Assembly (NCBI GenBank): GCA_902806595.1
Contig: CADCXC010000038.1
Coordinates: forward strand, 1,736,001-1,800,000
Reading direction: 5' to 3'
DNA from: Pyrenopolyporus hunteri
Lineage: Eukaryota; Ascomycota; Sordariomycetes; Xylariales; Hypoxylaceae
DNA: 64,000 nt
Part shown: positions 35,994 through 49,521 of the stretch, in pieces
Position numbering within the stretch: position 1 is the first letter of the stretch
Layout of the letters: each line of letters begins with the position of its first letter
Made by a program: the position numbers and the translations under genes
The notes under the pieces: generated by a model
Told to the model about the DNA's origin: nothing
Database searches by the model: none
What the model saw: only the letters and a program-made list of their open reading frames with translations

Positions 35994-37284
35994 ATGTCTT
36001 ACTTGTTCCCTAATCAACATATCCTCCACCAATCTTTCGGCTCGCCCTTGAATCTACGGAGCCGGCCTAGTCCCGCTTCCAACGCCACTCCGTACCAGGC
36101 CCGCCCGGAACTCTACGCGGCTTACTCGGTCGTCGACGATGCGAAGAACAAAGCCCAAAAACTCAGCGCCGAAGCTCAGCAGGAGTTTGACAAAGTGAGC
36201 AAAGCTGCCCCGACCAAGCAGCTGGAGCTCTATACTCCTACCTTCTACGCCGCAGCCACATTCGGTGGTCTTCTCGCCTGTGTAAGTGAACGGACCCACT
36301 ATACAGGCCAGCTTTGCGAACAGCATCTCATCCTAATATCGTAGGGCTTGACCCACACCGCTGTCACGCCGCTAGATCTTGTCAAATGCCGCCGCCAGGT
36401 GGATGCGAAGTTATACAAGGGTAACTTCCAGGCCTGGGGTTTAATTCTGCGACAAGAGGGCGTCCGGGGTATCTTCACCGGATGGAGTCCCACGCTCTTC
36501 GGATACTCGGCGCAGGGCGCGTTCAAATATGGTTGGTATGAGTACTTCAAGAAGCAATACTCGGATCTCGCGGGACCCGAGAATGCGTATAGATATAAGA
36601 CCGTCCTGTATCTGGCCGCTTCCGCCTCCGCAGAATTCCTTGCCGATATCGCATTATGCCCTTTCGAGGCCGTCAAGGTCCGTATGCAGACGACTATGCC
36701 GCCGCCCTACAAGGGCACGTTCGATGGCATCAGCAAGATCACCGCAGCCGAGGGCGTCGGAGGTTTGTACAAGGGTCTCTACCCTCTCTGGGGTCGACAG
36801 ATCCCCTACACCATGATGAAGTTCGCCTCCTTCGAGACTATCGTCGAGAAGATTTACGACCGCCTGCCTGGAAAGAAGAGCGACTACGGGAAGGGTGCTC
36901 AGACCGCCGTCTCCTTCACTGGTGGATATTTGGCTGGTATCCTCTGCGCTATCGTCTCTCACCCGGCTGACGTGCTGGTCAGCAAGCTCAACGCCAACCG
37001 CAAAGCCGGTGAGGCGTTCGGAGCCGCCGTCGCCAGGAATTATAAGGACATGGGTTTCATGGGACTCTGGAACGGCTTGCCTGTCAGGATTGTCATGATC
37101 GGCACTCTCACTGGCCTGCAGTGGATGATATACGTGAGTAGCACCCACAAACCAGCTCCTTCGTTCCAAGGACCGTATCCGTCGTCTTCAACCAGGATAT
37201 GTACTAACGACACAACAGGACTACTTTAAGATGTTCATGGGTTTCCCGACAACAGGTGGAGCCGCGCCTCCGGAGAAGAAGTAG
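35994..37284 (+). CDS. MIR1: Mitochondrial phosphate carrier
   Basis: Three exons (35994-36281, 36345-37133, 37219-37284), introns 63 and 85 nt, 380 aa. This is a mitochondrial carrier family protein with three repeats. Their Px(D/E)xx(K/R)-type signatures are TPLDLVKCRRQ (formed just after intron 1), CPFEAVKVRMQ and the degenerate third SHPADVLVSKLN typical of phosphate carriers. Each repeat also has the following aromatic/Gly motif (IFTGWSPTLFGY, LYKGLYPLWGRQIPY, LWNGLPVRIVMIG). Six transmembrane helices are expected in the inner membrane. It imports phosphate with protons for ATP synthesis. A basic, Ser-rich N-terminal extension may act as a presequence. The short last exon gives the usual tail, ending PPEKK. 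Whether it is the main carrier or a PIC2-like paralogue is not resolved. Confidence 0.92.
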
Positions 37285-40200
37285 AAAGTGATATGTATGA
37301 AGCATGAGAGTATAGGCGAATATGTTGGCGCATGCGTTTCTGTAATTTGCTAATCAGATCAACTAGTCACCCCGCTTTCTTCGTTGCGTATTTCGATAGA
37401 TCATGATCGAATTTGCCTATGGTCTGGTCAGGATTCTAGGCATTTGTTCGATTACCTTCCTGACGTATATAGCTCCTTTTGTATCCAAGCAAGGTTTCGT
37501 ATTATTGTTCAGGATTCCCATGTTATAAATGCTATATTTGCATTTCTATTCAGTGTAAGCTTCTCGTAAACCTGTCATTTTTAGCTTCTTAGACGTGCCT
37601 TTCCGCTCTGATGATTCTACGAATGAATATTCGTTCAAATAGCAGCGTACCGATATACGTACGTACCTACCTTATCTATAATTTCGAAGGAGTTAGTTTA
37701 TCAATACTGCTGGAGATACTCTTGTACCAATCTCGTTGTGGGAAGTTATATTATTCCTTACTAAATTAATAAATGAGGGCGAGTGCTAATCCTGGCGAGA
37801 ATAGGGAGTAGCCGGGAGCGCGGTTGGGAGCATGTTCTAGGCCTCCATATATGGATCTAGGTATATAAACATAGCCGGTTAGCGATCACCATTATATGAA
37901 GCTATAAGGACTTAATCTGGATGCAACACGCTATAGCCATACCGACTCGCAGCGAAGCGGGGTATTCAGCTGCTATGATTTGGGCTGCATGTATGAAAAG
38001 CCAAAAGGCCTCAACTGCGGTCAGCGTAGGGTAGCACGCGGCGCGGGCATGTATGTAGCCCGCCATGTATCGCTTCCTTCTAGAAGACGCCCTATGAGGG
38101 CGAATTGCAGGTCGTCAGCCCTTGCAGGCCTGCCACATGGGCCTGGGCGATGGCTGAAGGACGGGATTGGCTACGCCACGACTCTACATTCCGTCATCGC
38201 GCGTTTCCGCGAGGAGCACACCCATCCGGCTGCAAGTCGCTCGTGACAGGTTTGCTCGTTGGTTACTCCGAATGCAAAGTGAATGCAAAGCGGCGCTTTC
38301 TCGGTTCTGTCCATGCGCGGATCGACCAGAAATGCGTGAGTGACACGAAAAGCCAAGTGGCATTAGTGAAACCGGCTGTAATAGCTTAATCAAGCTTGCG
38401 GCTTCTTACATCTCCCCGTAACTTGGCCTCTGGGCTGACGTTAATGCTGGTGGCTAACGAGTGTCATCCGATGGCAATTGCGGGAGAGATAAGCACACGA
38501 GGAGGGAAAATATTTTAGCCTGGTAGGTTGCCCGTAGGTCCCGATTCCCACGATCGAGATAGGATATTCGGCCGAACGCACTCGTCAGCCTTGGGGGCCC
38601 GATCACATACCAATCGTGGGTGCTTGCAGCGACTGAGGACTTGTGTCCAGGGTTACAAAGCCCTGGCTGTTTGGCAAGTTTGGGTATAGCATGGTAGACT
38701 ATCCCCGTTCTTGTAAATCAGTTTGCCTGCTTGCATATCGTATGTCCGTCACCATCGTCGCTGGCGGCTAATAACCCCACAAAAGTCGATAACCGGATTT
38801 GTTCTGAGTTACTAGGTTTAGGTAGTTGGTATCACGCCGAGGGAGCAGGGTACTGATGCCTTGCAGAGGAGCCTGAAATGGGTTTGCGGTAGTAAGAAGC
38901 GTGCTGCTTGCTATCTTACAAAAACGCTGCTGCGGGGATGGTAGAAGCTGCTACACTGTGGCCGGTAACTGTACGTATAGTAGGAAATCCCTCGCTATGT
39001 CGGCTTTTAGAAGAACGAGCCATCCTCGCCCTCTCTATCTTAATCCCGCCGTTTCTGAGCTGCAAGATAGAAGAGTACCATAGTAGTAAAATCCCGAAGT
39101 ACTGGGACCGTCCTTAGTAGCGTGACAGTGATCACCTGCCTCTTCTAGTCTAGAACTTCTGAAATAGTCGACCCATAAAGTGACGACGACATAGTACGCT
39201 TCTTCTTGGCTCAGTGCGCGAAAGCGTGGTAAGTGGAGCTGCTGAGACGCAAACTGGAAAAAAGCCTCCAGGAACCGTTAACTCCGCCTAGTAGAGCATA
39301 TGGATACCTATATGAATCCTCGGTACCCCCACTGCGACAACGTAGTCGTTTGTTAATTGTAACATGGGTTATCTCAGACCTAGCGTTCAACATTTCGGGG
39401 TCGCAGTTCGAAGAGGACAAAGTTCCGACCGGGACACGGAGAATGGAAACTAATAGTAAGAGGAGATTTTTCCAAGCTAGGGCTAAATCTCGTGATCGAT
39501 GTATATGCTTAGAGTAAATGTTGAGTCGGGAATATCCAGGAATAGACACGAAGCTATTGTGGCTTTTTGCGTGTCGGGGCTTTGTCGCTGAGCCATCTTC
39601 CGAGTTCGAATACATAATCCATGGATTTTGTTTGGACGAAATCATCACCTAGTGTAGTCGTGTGTTTCCGCTATGAGCAAACTGCCTTTTTTGGAACCAT
39701 ATCGGAAATCCGACTGGCTGCGACGTCTAAACTGAAGCACGAAATTTGGAAGTTGGGATTGAAATTGTATGATAAAAGGGAATGGATGCCTACCAATCGT
39801 GCGAGTTTGTAAGTGAGATGTGGGAGTTTAATCCTACGCGTAAGTTGGCACTCCCTTATATGTGCGTACCTGCCTACATGTAGATACAAGCCCACACTTG
39901 TACCTACGTGCAGGCAATTACATGTAGTCTATTGGCTACCTAGGCACCCAAGGTAACAGTGCACACATGTAAGTACCTCATCTTAGGTATATAGGTACCT
40001 TAGGTATTGTACAATAGGTACATACCTCATCGATGTTACGCTACAAGTCACGGCAAGAGCAAGAGTTACACAACGTGTTTAGCAGGAAAAAAAAAAAAAA
40101 GAGCATTGAACCTCTGCTCTTACCTCCGTCAGTGGGGAAGTGGCTACGCTTCTATGGTATGTATTAGCCCGAAGTGCTCTAGTTCTTGGGGTTACCCTAG

Positions 40201-40942
40201 GGGGGTACCTCACTAAGTTATGTAGGTAATGTAGGTAATGTGGTTAGGTCAAGGTATTACCCCATCTTTTGAGAAAAAGGTCTCCAGGGCTTTCCTGTGC
40301 TAAAGGCGTGGCGTTGGTTCAGGGTGCTCTAGCGGTAACCGTCAGCGGCACGACCACACCCCGGCCATACTTCCGGCTCCTTCCAATGCATCCCCCGATC
40401 GAATCCTCCTCCATTGAACCAGCTGTTAACAGTCTTTCGCTTTCCTCTCTTTCGATTCTCGCTGGCGAATTCTTTAATTTTCCTCTCTCTTTTACCAACC
40501 TTCGCTCTCGTCCTTTCTGTATCACCAGATAACCGTCTGCCACCTGCGGTTGTGTCCACGCAATTCGGCTGACAACCGCACAGAGTACAAAGAAAGTTGT
40601 CTGCCTGTCTAAGACGAACACCCACCAAAACCAGCCCACCGTCGCCGAAGCTACTTAATTGACAGCCCTCGAGAAACACAGACCGCAGGGACGACGAGCA
40701 AAGTTTAACCCATCTCTCCAGCTGTGCATACGGCTTAGACGGCGCGAATATATCATCAAATATTCTATTCTTTACCCAAAGATTACTTCCCAATTCCCAT
40801 CGTTTACCGCCGAGAAAGAGCTCTTCGAATGACTGTCGCCATCGATCCTGTCCGTTCACCCTGACCCGCCGCGGCGCTCTGACGCTGGCCTGTCTCGATC
40901 GAACTCGCGCCATTCCGCGACCTTGTCACTCATATATTACCA
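37285..40942. other. 3.7-kb gene-free spacer
   Basis: No gene is supported. It has scattered TACCTA patches (densest at 39861-40027), a poly-A tract near 40086-40100 and C/T-rich sequence at 40370-40520, probably the creB leader/promoter. The antisense frame across 40329-40913 is long but lacks family features. Confidence 0.45.
39861..40027. repeat. Dispersed TACCTA/TAGGTA and ACATGTA motifs
   Basis: Short motifs such as gtacctgcctacatgta, aggtatataggtaccttaggta and acataggta-like steps recur at high density. Confidence 0.5.
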
Positions 40943-43453
40943 ATGGCTAGTTTCCTGAACAAATGGAAAACTGGCGCCACTGTACGTGTGAAAACCCAGA
41001 TTAGTCTACCTACCCTATGGGGAAAAAATGGAAGACGTGCCATACCCGTCATGTTTTGTGGTGTACCTCTGGGGATGGGGATCCAAACTAGAAGGATAAT
41101 GATTGTTACAACATGCTGACGGCTGACGTGGTTATAGGCGGCCTCGAGTTCGGCGGGCAAAGATGGGCAGAAAAAGAAAGAAGAGCCTACGCCGGAAGTC
41201 ACTCCTTTAGAAAGAATGCTTCAGAATGCTGGCGCACTTAGGCCGGACGGAAGCGACAAGTTCTTTGGCATGGAAAATGTAAGTCCCGGCCACTAGATAT
41301 TCGCTTTTAGTTTTGTTATAGGATGGCGCTAACCTCAATTACATAGTTTGGCAACACTTGGTAAACATTAAGCTTTCTGTATTTTCCAAGAACCGCGTTC
41401 TGACTATGTCCGTAGCTATTGCAACTCGATCGTTCAGGCTCTCTATTACACCGTGCCATTTCGGGAGCAAGTCCTCAAGTTTCCGCCATTATCGCCATCT
41501 AATACACCAAACGGCAGCCGGCCTAGAGTCAACGTCCAAATTAGAGCACCGGCTGTGAACGGGAGCGCACATGGGGGCGCGAATGCGAAGAAAGGCCTTA
41601 CCGCAGCCGATGCGATAGAGAAAAGGAAACAGATCAACTCGGGGCAGGCCCAGCAAGTTCGGCCGGAGGATAAACCCGATACCCCGGAATACAAAAAGAA
41701 GCAAGCAATGCTCAAGGGTCCTATATTGGAGTTGGCGCAGGAAAGCAACGAGACCTATGGTATGGACGAATGCACTTTCACCGGGCTTAGAGACATATTC
41801 ATGGCGCTTGTTGATAGCACCGTTCGCACAGGGGTCCTCAGTCCACAGCGCTTCCTCGAGATCTTCAAGCGTGACAACGAGATGTTTCGGAATTCAATGC
41901 ACCAAGATGCCCATGAGTTCTACGGGCTTGTGTTGAACGACATCATATCAAACGTCGAGAGCACCGCTAAGCGATTATTGAGCGAACAAGCGGCTCGCGG
42001 CAACGGCGAAGTCGAGGAGTCGCTCAAAGCCGCCTTGGGAGCGATCGCTAAGACCACTTCGAACGGGACGAACTCTCCGGGGACGGGCTGGGTACACGAC
42101 ATTTTTGAAGGAGTGTTGACGTCGGAGACAAAATGTCTTACCTGCGAGACTGCCTCTCAGCGCGACGAGACGTTCCTGGACTTATCTATCGATTTGGAGG
42201 AGCACACTTCAGTGACTGCTTGCTTACAGAAATTTTCGGCCGAAGAGATGCTCTGCGAGAGAAACAAATTCCATTGTGATCACTGTGGAGGCTTACAAGA
42301 AGCCGAAAAGCGCATGAAGATCAAGCGACTGCCCAAGGTGTTGGCATTACATCTAAAAAGGTTCAAGTATACGGAAGACTATAGTCGATTACAGAAGCTA
42401 TTCCATCGTGTGGTATACCCGTATCAGCTGAGGATGTTTAATACGACAGAAGACGCCGAGGATCCGGATCGACTATACGAGCTCTATGCGGTTGTCATTC
42501 ACATCGGCGGCAACGCGTACCACGGACACTACGTTTCGGTCATCAAGACGGAGGACCGAGGTTGGCTACTATTTGACGATGAGATGGTCGAACCTGTGGA
42601 CAAGCACTACGTGCGAAATTTCTTCGGCGATAAGCCCGGTATGGCTTGCGCATATGTTCTATTCTATCAAGAGACGACGTTCGAGAAAGTGCGCGCCGAA
42701 CAAGAGGCAGAGGGTCTTGAGGAGGTTAGGATCGCCAGCGAAAAAGCTGGTGTCGCTCAAGAAGATGGTCAGCCAAACGGTCAGATTTCTGGATTATCAA
42801 GACAACTAACGCAGCCAATTCGGCCACCTGAAGATCATGAGGGATTAACCACTCTGGATCATGCCGCTACGGCACCTGATATGCTTACCCACCCGACGGT
42901 TCCCGTACCGGCGTTACCGCCTCAACTTGATGGTACGGTCTCACTGGCTCCTCCTCTTCCGGCTAGGGTAAACACCATCAAGGGCGAGACAAAATCGAAG
43001 GAGGAAAAGAGCCGAGAAAAGAAAGAAGCCAAGGCCCAAGAAAAAGCGCGTAAGGTGGCAGAGAAAGAAGAGCTCAAAACGAAGGAGAAGCAGCGTAGAG
43101 AGAATGAGGCACGGTTGAGGGAAGCTCGGAAAAACGAACACGACGAGCTGAAGAAAGCTCTCGAGGCAAGCAAGAAGATGGCGGAAGAAGAAGAAGCTAA
43201 ACGCAAAGAAGAGGAGGATGACGACGTTCCATCGCTGCAGAAGCCAAACAGGGGTAGCAGATCCATGTCCAGAAAAAGCTTCGGGTTCCTAAACAGGGAC
43301 AAGGCGAAAAGGGATAGCGTGGAGGTATCTGAAAATGGGCAGAATGGCGAGAGCGCAGGCTCTAGTCACGACAAACCAGAGCAACAGTTTAAGCTGAAGA
43401 AGAGCTTCAGCTTTAGCCTCGGACGGAGAAAGAGCCACAGTACTCTCACGTGA
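40943..43453 (+). CDS. creB: CreB-type ubiquitin carboxyl-terminal hydrolase (USP12/46 family)
   Basis: Four exons (40943-40981, 41138-41278, 41347-41360, 41416-43453), 743 aa. Exon 3 is a 14-nt micro-exon ending in TG, so the catalytic Cys65 codon of FGNTCYCNS is split by intron 3. The His box GNAYHGHYV contains His436, and WLLFDDEMV follows at 448. Two CxxC pairs (Cys305/Cys308 and Cys352/Cys355) form the USP zinc ribbon. QDAHEFYGLVLNDI is the conserved QDAxEF box. After the catalytic domain come a Pro-rich linker, a Lys/Glu-rich coiled coil (about 590-667) and a basic Ser-rich tail. In Aspergillus, CreB works with the WD40 protein CreC in carbon catabolite repression and transporter turnover. 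It is probably cytosolic. All catalytic elements are intact. Confidence 0.93.
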
Positions 43454-45042
43454 GGCCGCCGGTTAGCAGGAGTTTAGGGGATATTCTTTTCGACGAGACG
43501 TCACTCTGATACCTTGGCAATACTAGCACAAGGGGTATGTATGGCATATAAGGAGTTTGGGGGGCTATTAAAAAAAGAGATGCCACGGGTTCTCAAGCAT
43601 TTACGGAGGGCAAGCGTTAGAGCTGAATTCGTTTTGGATACTCCGCAGAGCGAAGCTGCTTCTAATTCCCCGTAGCAGGACGAGAGCTAGGTTTGCTCAC
43701 GTCGCTACGGATATTTGTATAATAAGGCCGAATACAAGAGCACATGCTCCTTGTAGTAGCAGGAGGACAGGGCAAAGAGAGAGCTTTACCGCCATTGGCT
43801 TGATCTGAATCTCAACGTGAACTCATTGGCGCGACGTGCTGCTATCTCTAGACCTCTTTTGTAGGTGATGACATATGCCGCCCTCTTGATCCCATTTCAG
43901 TCGGACCACGCCAAACCAAACTGTGTACACATACACCTGAACGCCTGGTTGAACCCGATTGCATGCCCTTATGTTTTCATCGTGATTTCCGTGATGTCCA
44001 CCGGTTCCCTCTAGCCTAGGACCAGCTCGTAGAGTATTATCAACGTGTTGATCGCTATTAGGGGAACTATACCTCAGGTTAGCCGTTGGTATGATCTTAT
44101 AATGCAACCGCTCCCAAGCGGAGAAGGTTCGAGGGCGTACTTCTCATCAGCGTCCGGACGCTAGCAATTAGGTTGACCACTTTGGCTTTTGCGCTTTGCG
44201 AATCGGGTCCGCCACCGAATGCGGGATCGTAAGAGGCAGGCGAGAGGTTTACTAATTAGAAGGAGCGCATTAGCAGAAGTCTAGGATATTTAGTCGTATG
44301 GGAGAGTCTGGGAAGGTGGGGGGGGGAGGTCGGCGCATACTGCGTGCTAAGAAACGGTCTTCAGATAGGATGGCGATCGCATTGACGAGGAGGACCGAGA
44401 CTATGGTATTATATTAGCTACTATCGTCTTGAATGCGCCTGGAGAGTGTCGTACCGTATAACAGATTCCCAATGAGCAGCATCTTGACGGGCTAGAGTCT
44501 GAGGGGCGTAAAGAATCCGGTGGAGAGTACCACTGCCTGGGAAGTGTTCAACGTTGTAGAGGTAGTTGAGAAAAGGAATGGATCGTATCGATCTACGAAT
44601 CTATCATAGCAAGACAGGTGTCAACGGTCGCGGTTGCCAGGTTGCTGGAACTGCGGTGCGTCGTACCTATCAAAATTGTGGCCGTGCGCGTGCGTCCAAG
44701 CCTGGTCCTGGCATATTGTTGCGCACGAGCCACCACACTAGTTAAACCGGTAGGTACAATGATACCTGCCTCTACCACTGCCATTAAGTGAAACAGAAAC
44801 ATCCAATAAAGACCTCCTAGGGGAAATAGGAACACCCTAAACAACTGATTTTGAAATGCGCCATGAGCTAAAGCTTGCTCAATAGCAGGTCTATGAACTA
44901 AATAAACATTTAAAAGTATGGTTTGAAAGCCCGCTGCTATCCTACGGACCCAGTTAATTGAATTCCATATCAAGCACGCCTTTTTAAGAGGGCTTCATTC
45001 AACCTTCGTCTCTCCGTTCAAGTACAATAACTCTAGCTACAA
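43454..45042. other. Spacer between creB and ALG12
   Basis: About 1.6 kb. No firm gene is seen. A minus-strand frame (44593-44973) encodes a hydrophobic peptide but starts at TTG; see findings. Confidence 0.45.
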
Positions 45043-46825
45043 ATGGCGGCCCTTGGTACGTTACTAATATCACGAATCGCATGTTGGTGAAATACTAGCT
45101 AACCATCGCCAAAGATTTTCTCTTGTCGCTGGCTATCCCAGCATTGATTATTATACATCTCTTGGTCGCGCCGTATACCAAAGTTGAAGAATCCTTCAAT
45201 ATCCAGGCGACGCACGACATCCTCGTGTATGGAACGCCTACTAAGAACGTATATCAACGGCTCTCATCCCAATATGACCACTTCGACTTTCCTGGTGCCG
45301 TCCCGAGAACATTCGTTGGCCCGGTTCTCTTGGCTGGGATTAGCCAGCCCATCATTGCCCTGGTTGGCTTTCAATATGCCCAGCTTGTCGTGAGAGGTAT
45401 TCTAGGGCTTTTTAATGCTGGCGCCTTGTTGGTGTTTAAGTCGAATGTGGAGAAGGCGTACGGAAGGTCAACTGCGAGGTGGTATGCGCTACTGCAACTT
45501 AGCCAGTTCCATATTCTATTCTATGCTTCTAGAACATTACCCAACATGTTCGCATTCGGCTTGAGTAAGTCGCCATATCTGGGCTTTGGGTAAGGGTTTT
45601 GGGTTGACGATCGGCAGCAACGTTGGCGTTTTCGCAGTTACTGGAACATCCCGATGAAAGATCACGAGTCCAACGATATAGGCTGGCCATTGCGTATCTA
45701 ACCATCGCCACCGCCGTGTTTAGGTCGGAGTTGGCTATTCTACTCATCACCACCACACTCTACGGCCTAGCTCGCTCCCATATATCGTTGGTTAGGGTCA
45801 TCCCCGCCTTCCTCGTCTTCTTCGCCGTTTCCCTATTGCTATCGACTCCCATCGACTCCTACTTCTGGCAGACGCCGTTGTGGCCGGAACTATGGGGTTT
45901 CTATTATAATGCCATTCTCGGCTCTTCTTCTGAATGGGGAGTCTCTCCTTGGCACTATTATTTCACGTCCGCTTTACCTAAGATCCTTATGAACCCGTTA
46001 AGCACGGTATTTCTCATCCCATATGCTCTTTGGAACGCCGGAACAAGAAAGCAGGCTCAGCCAATGGTAATACCTAGCCTCATGTTCGTAGCGATATACT
46101 CTTTGCAGCCGCACAAGGAAGCTCGCTTCATCTTCTATGTTGCGCCGCCATTGACGGCAACGGCGGCTCTGTCGGCAAATTACATCTTCACAAGGCGTAA
46201 TAAATCGATCGGTTTCTTACTTGCCTCCGTTACACTCGTCGGCTCGGTACTTGCTTCGTTCGGTCTCAGCACCGCGATGCTGGTCGTATCGTCTCTCAAT
46301 TATCCAGGGGGTGAAGCACTTTCGGAGCTCCGTAACCTTGTTATCTCGTCTCCCTCCCTGGACCTTCAGACGGTCATGGTTCATACGGATGTACTATCGT
46401 GTATGACGGGTGTGACACTCTTCGGGCAGCATCCCTACCCCCCTAACGATCCACATCCAGCCAGCGAGATAACTTTCAATTTCGACAAGACTGAAGATGA
46501 GAGTACGTTGCGGAGTCCGTCATTTTGGGAGAAGTTCGACTACGTACTAGCCGAAGATCCAACCACGGTTATAGGTCCGTGGGAGACGGTCGGGGTGGTA
46601 GAAGGGTTTGCCGGAGTGGAGCTAATCAAGCCGAGTACAACGTCAAAAAGCGACGTAGAAAGTGGCCAGGACCGAGTATTCGGTAGAGGAGCTCTTGTGA
46701 GAAGAGTGAAGGATTATGTTAGAGCGCTGACTGGTGGTTGGTGGATTGGCCCGAAGATGGAGCCGAAGATACACATGCTCAGGAAAATGCGGGAGGGCGA
46801 GGCTCGACGAGCCGTAACGGAATGA
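45043..46825 (+). CDS. ALG12: Dol-P-Man:Man7GlcNAc2-PP-Dol alpha-1,6-mannosyltransferase
   Basis: Three exons (45043-45055, only 13 nt; 45115-45564; 45618-46825), introns 59 and 53 nt, 556 aa. This is a GT22-family multi-spanning ER membrane protein. Family motifs include TKVEESFNIQATHD (from residue 26; the acidic pair in the first luminal loop is catalytically important in GT-C enzymes), FDFPGAVPRTF, SRTLPNMFAFGL and LQPHKEARF (around 318-325). About ten hydrophobic helices alternate with short loops, and a hydrophilic C-terminal region follows residue 430. It adds the eighth mannose to the lipid-linked oligosaccharide on the luminal side of the ER during N-glycan assembly. The related GT22 enzymes ALG9 and GPI10/SMP3 are less likely, given the closeness of the motifs to ALG12. 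Confidence 0.9.
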
Positions 46826-49521
46826 TACTTCCTTCTAGATAGGCTGAAGGCCGATGTCGATTGCCGAGCGTGGCATTCTACGCCCGATACAGTATGGCTT
46901 CACGGCCCGCAGAACATATCGGACACAAGGGTTGGAAAGACGCCGATGGCACCGGAGGCTGTCCCGCTGGTACGGGCGCAGGACGGGGCTGACGGGACGT
47001 TACGATAATATGTAGGTCGTCGTATTAGGTCTGCCCAGATGGGCTGTGTCATTTACGAGGCAGAATGTGCGCCACTCGCGTCTAATCTAGCCGGTAAGCC
47101 TTGACACCACTAGATCGACTATCTCGCAGCCCCCAATTTAGGATGCTACCCAATGTAGCCCTACCGCATATCGAGCTACCTAGGTAAGTTTGAGGCGTTT
47201 GGCCAGCCTCGCTGTGAACGGGCATCGGGTTCAATGTTCGACTGCCGATAGGCACCGTCACAGATCCCGGCCGGTGGTGTATATATTCCTATATCAGCGT
47301 ACATATATTGTATGCAGAGATATGATCGAGGCTCGTCTTTTACATAACGACTCTACTTTAGTAAACCGTGACGAAGCGGATACTAGACGCTCCATCGCGA
47401 TCACTTCTAAGAAAAGAGTGAGCACGGGCACGGCTAAGGAGATGGCTTACAATTGTAGGTGCGCTTATGTATGACAGAAGGGAATATCGGTAAATAAGGA
47501 GGCGGATACGTTACCTCGACGTATACCTAGGTAGGTAGTATATATCGAGGCAAGCTCCCTTTGGACGTAATAGGCTACACGATGGCTGACATTCTGGTAG
47601 CCTGCCTATACACTAGTAGGGGATCTAGTAGGGGATTCATAGTTATACGGATTACTAGGTTACAAGGCCAGCAGAAGCCGAGAAAACAGACCCATCCAGG
47701 CCGGCGGTTACGCGCGCCTGTATGTCTGTACGCATGTATATGTAGGTATGTAATACGTAGGTAGGTAAGGTACCTAGGTAGGATATGTAGAGCGGCTGTT
47801 TGCTGACTTACATATCGATTGCCTTGGTACCTAGCCCCTGGGCCGGGATGAGCTCTCAAGGGTTATTGGTGAAGAACTGCGCATGTATGATTTACCTGAA
47901 TGATATGCTTCCTAATGCCATTTTTAGAAGAGAGGGTGTGCGGCAGGTTTCTAGTACCTACCTACATACATAATTGTATTGTACAAGTATTGCGACGAAG
48001 GTGCCGTACATGTATTTGGGTGCTAAGCCGCGGAGCTGCTCGTACACTGCGTCGGTACCCCTTAGCCTGTATATTCCCCTTTTAGATGCATGTGCTTCGC
48101 AAGGTTACATGTGCTATGTAAGTAACGCCAAGAATAATCGACTCGGGTTACCCTACCCTGGAGGGCTGTCCCAGGGACACGATAGGGTAGGCACTTTGCC
48201 TATTATACTTATCTTTAGGGTCCAAAGGATCCACCTAAATGTCAGGGCCTAAATTCGGTTCGTCCTAATCTGTCCCCTAATCTGTCCTAATCAAGGTGCT
48301 TCGCCAGGTGTAACCCGACCCAATCCATACAATCTTCCTGCGTACCACATGCCGTAGACAGATACCTGTACCTACCACCTACCTACATGTACATACGTAC
48401 TGCAAGAAGTCAAGTCTTCGATTAGCCATTCATAATAATCCCAGGGTGCGTATACGTAGCACTTCTTGGTAATAGCTGGGGTTTCCGTTGGACCAACATT
48501 AAAGATAAAACTGCACGCTTCATTTGCTCAATTGAAACACCACGCACTCCCAGCAAGGTTTGTTATTCAAGGGAAAAGAAAATAAGAATCGAAAATCCAC
48601 AACATACATGTACATATCCAACCGGGTACGGAGGTACGTGTTTGTGCGCCGCCTGCGTGTGTCGAGGATTGAAACTTGGACCTTCGAAAATTGAGGGTTT
48701 CGCTTCAATCCATACTAGTCCCGTTTAGTGGTCTGTGTACCTGAAACCGCCCGGATCTGCAAGTCCAATTCACACATACGATGTGCAGTAGCTGCCGTAC
48801 CCGCGTACCTTCCCTACATGTGCCACCTACATGGACCTTGATAATACATGCCTACTAGGTACCTCCCTGAATTATTGAACTCGCGTCTCCAACTCAAAAA
48901 TTAAATCGAGAAAGAGGTAACAAGCAAAGCGGATGACACACGACATACTGGAACACACTTGGAACCTACAACCTCTCCCAGCCCGAACTTAACTTACTCA
49001 CCTCTGCCTACGAACAAAGCATCACTAATTGAATCGCATTCCCCGCCCATCATCTTCCCATCACTCAATAGAATTCGTGTTGGGAGCGTTTGTCGCATTC
49101 CACCGCCATCATCTGTGGTAGATTATAGTGGGTAACAAGGACTGGCTAGTCCTCCGGTCGGCTGTGTATATGCGTGTGTGCTACGCTGTATCACTACCTT
49201 TCCACACACCCCCCCTAGGAAAAGACGACGATCACAGCCGAACTAAATAACATTAACAATCTCGCCGTCTCAAACGGCCCGCTGGATAACAGGTTACCCA
49301 AGTAAACAAACACACTTCCTACCCTGATTCCCGGCAACCCTTTCAGATCAGCTTTCGGCCTTGCCTTTTAGACGAACACGCGACAGTCACACACCCTTGG
49401 CCTCGTCCATTCACCTATCCTCTTGACTTTCCCATTGTCAATTATCTCAGCACACAAGGCCGTCCGAAAATCCTAACTCTATACGCTAAAAGCACGGCGG
49501 TTTGATGGTTCCTCGAGGCAC
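46826..49521. other. 2.7-kb gene-free spacer
   Basis: TAGGTA clusters (47525-47540, 47738-47790, about 48369-48402) and a C/T-rich leader from about 48950 onward that probably belongs to the downstream large gene. No supportable gene is seen. Confidence 0.45.
47738..47790. repeat. TAGGTA microsatellite
   Basis: Runs of gtaggtatgta, gtaggtaggtaaggtacctaggtagg. Confidence 0.6.

Noticed and set aside
40329..40913. 194-codon antisense frame upstream of creB
   Set aside because: It overlaps the probable creB leader, has low-complexity basic composition and no recognisable motif.
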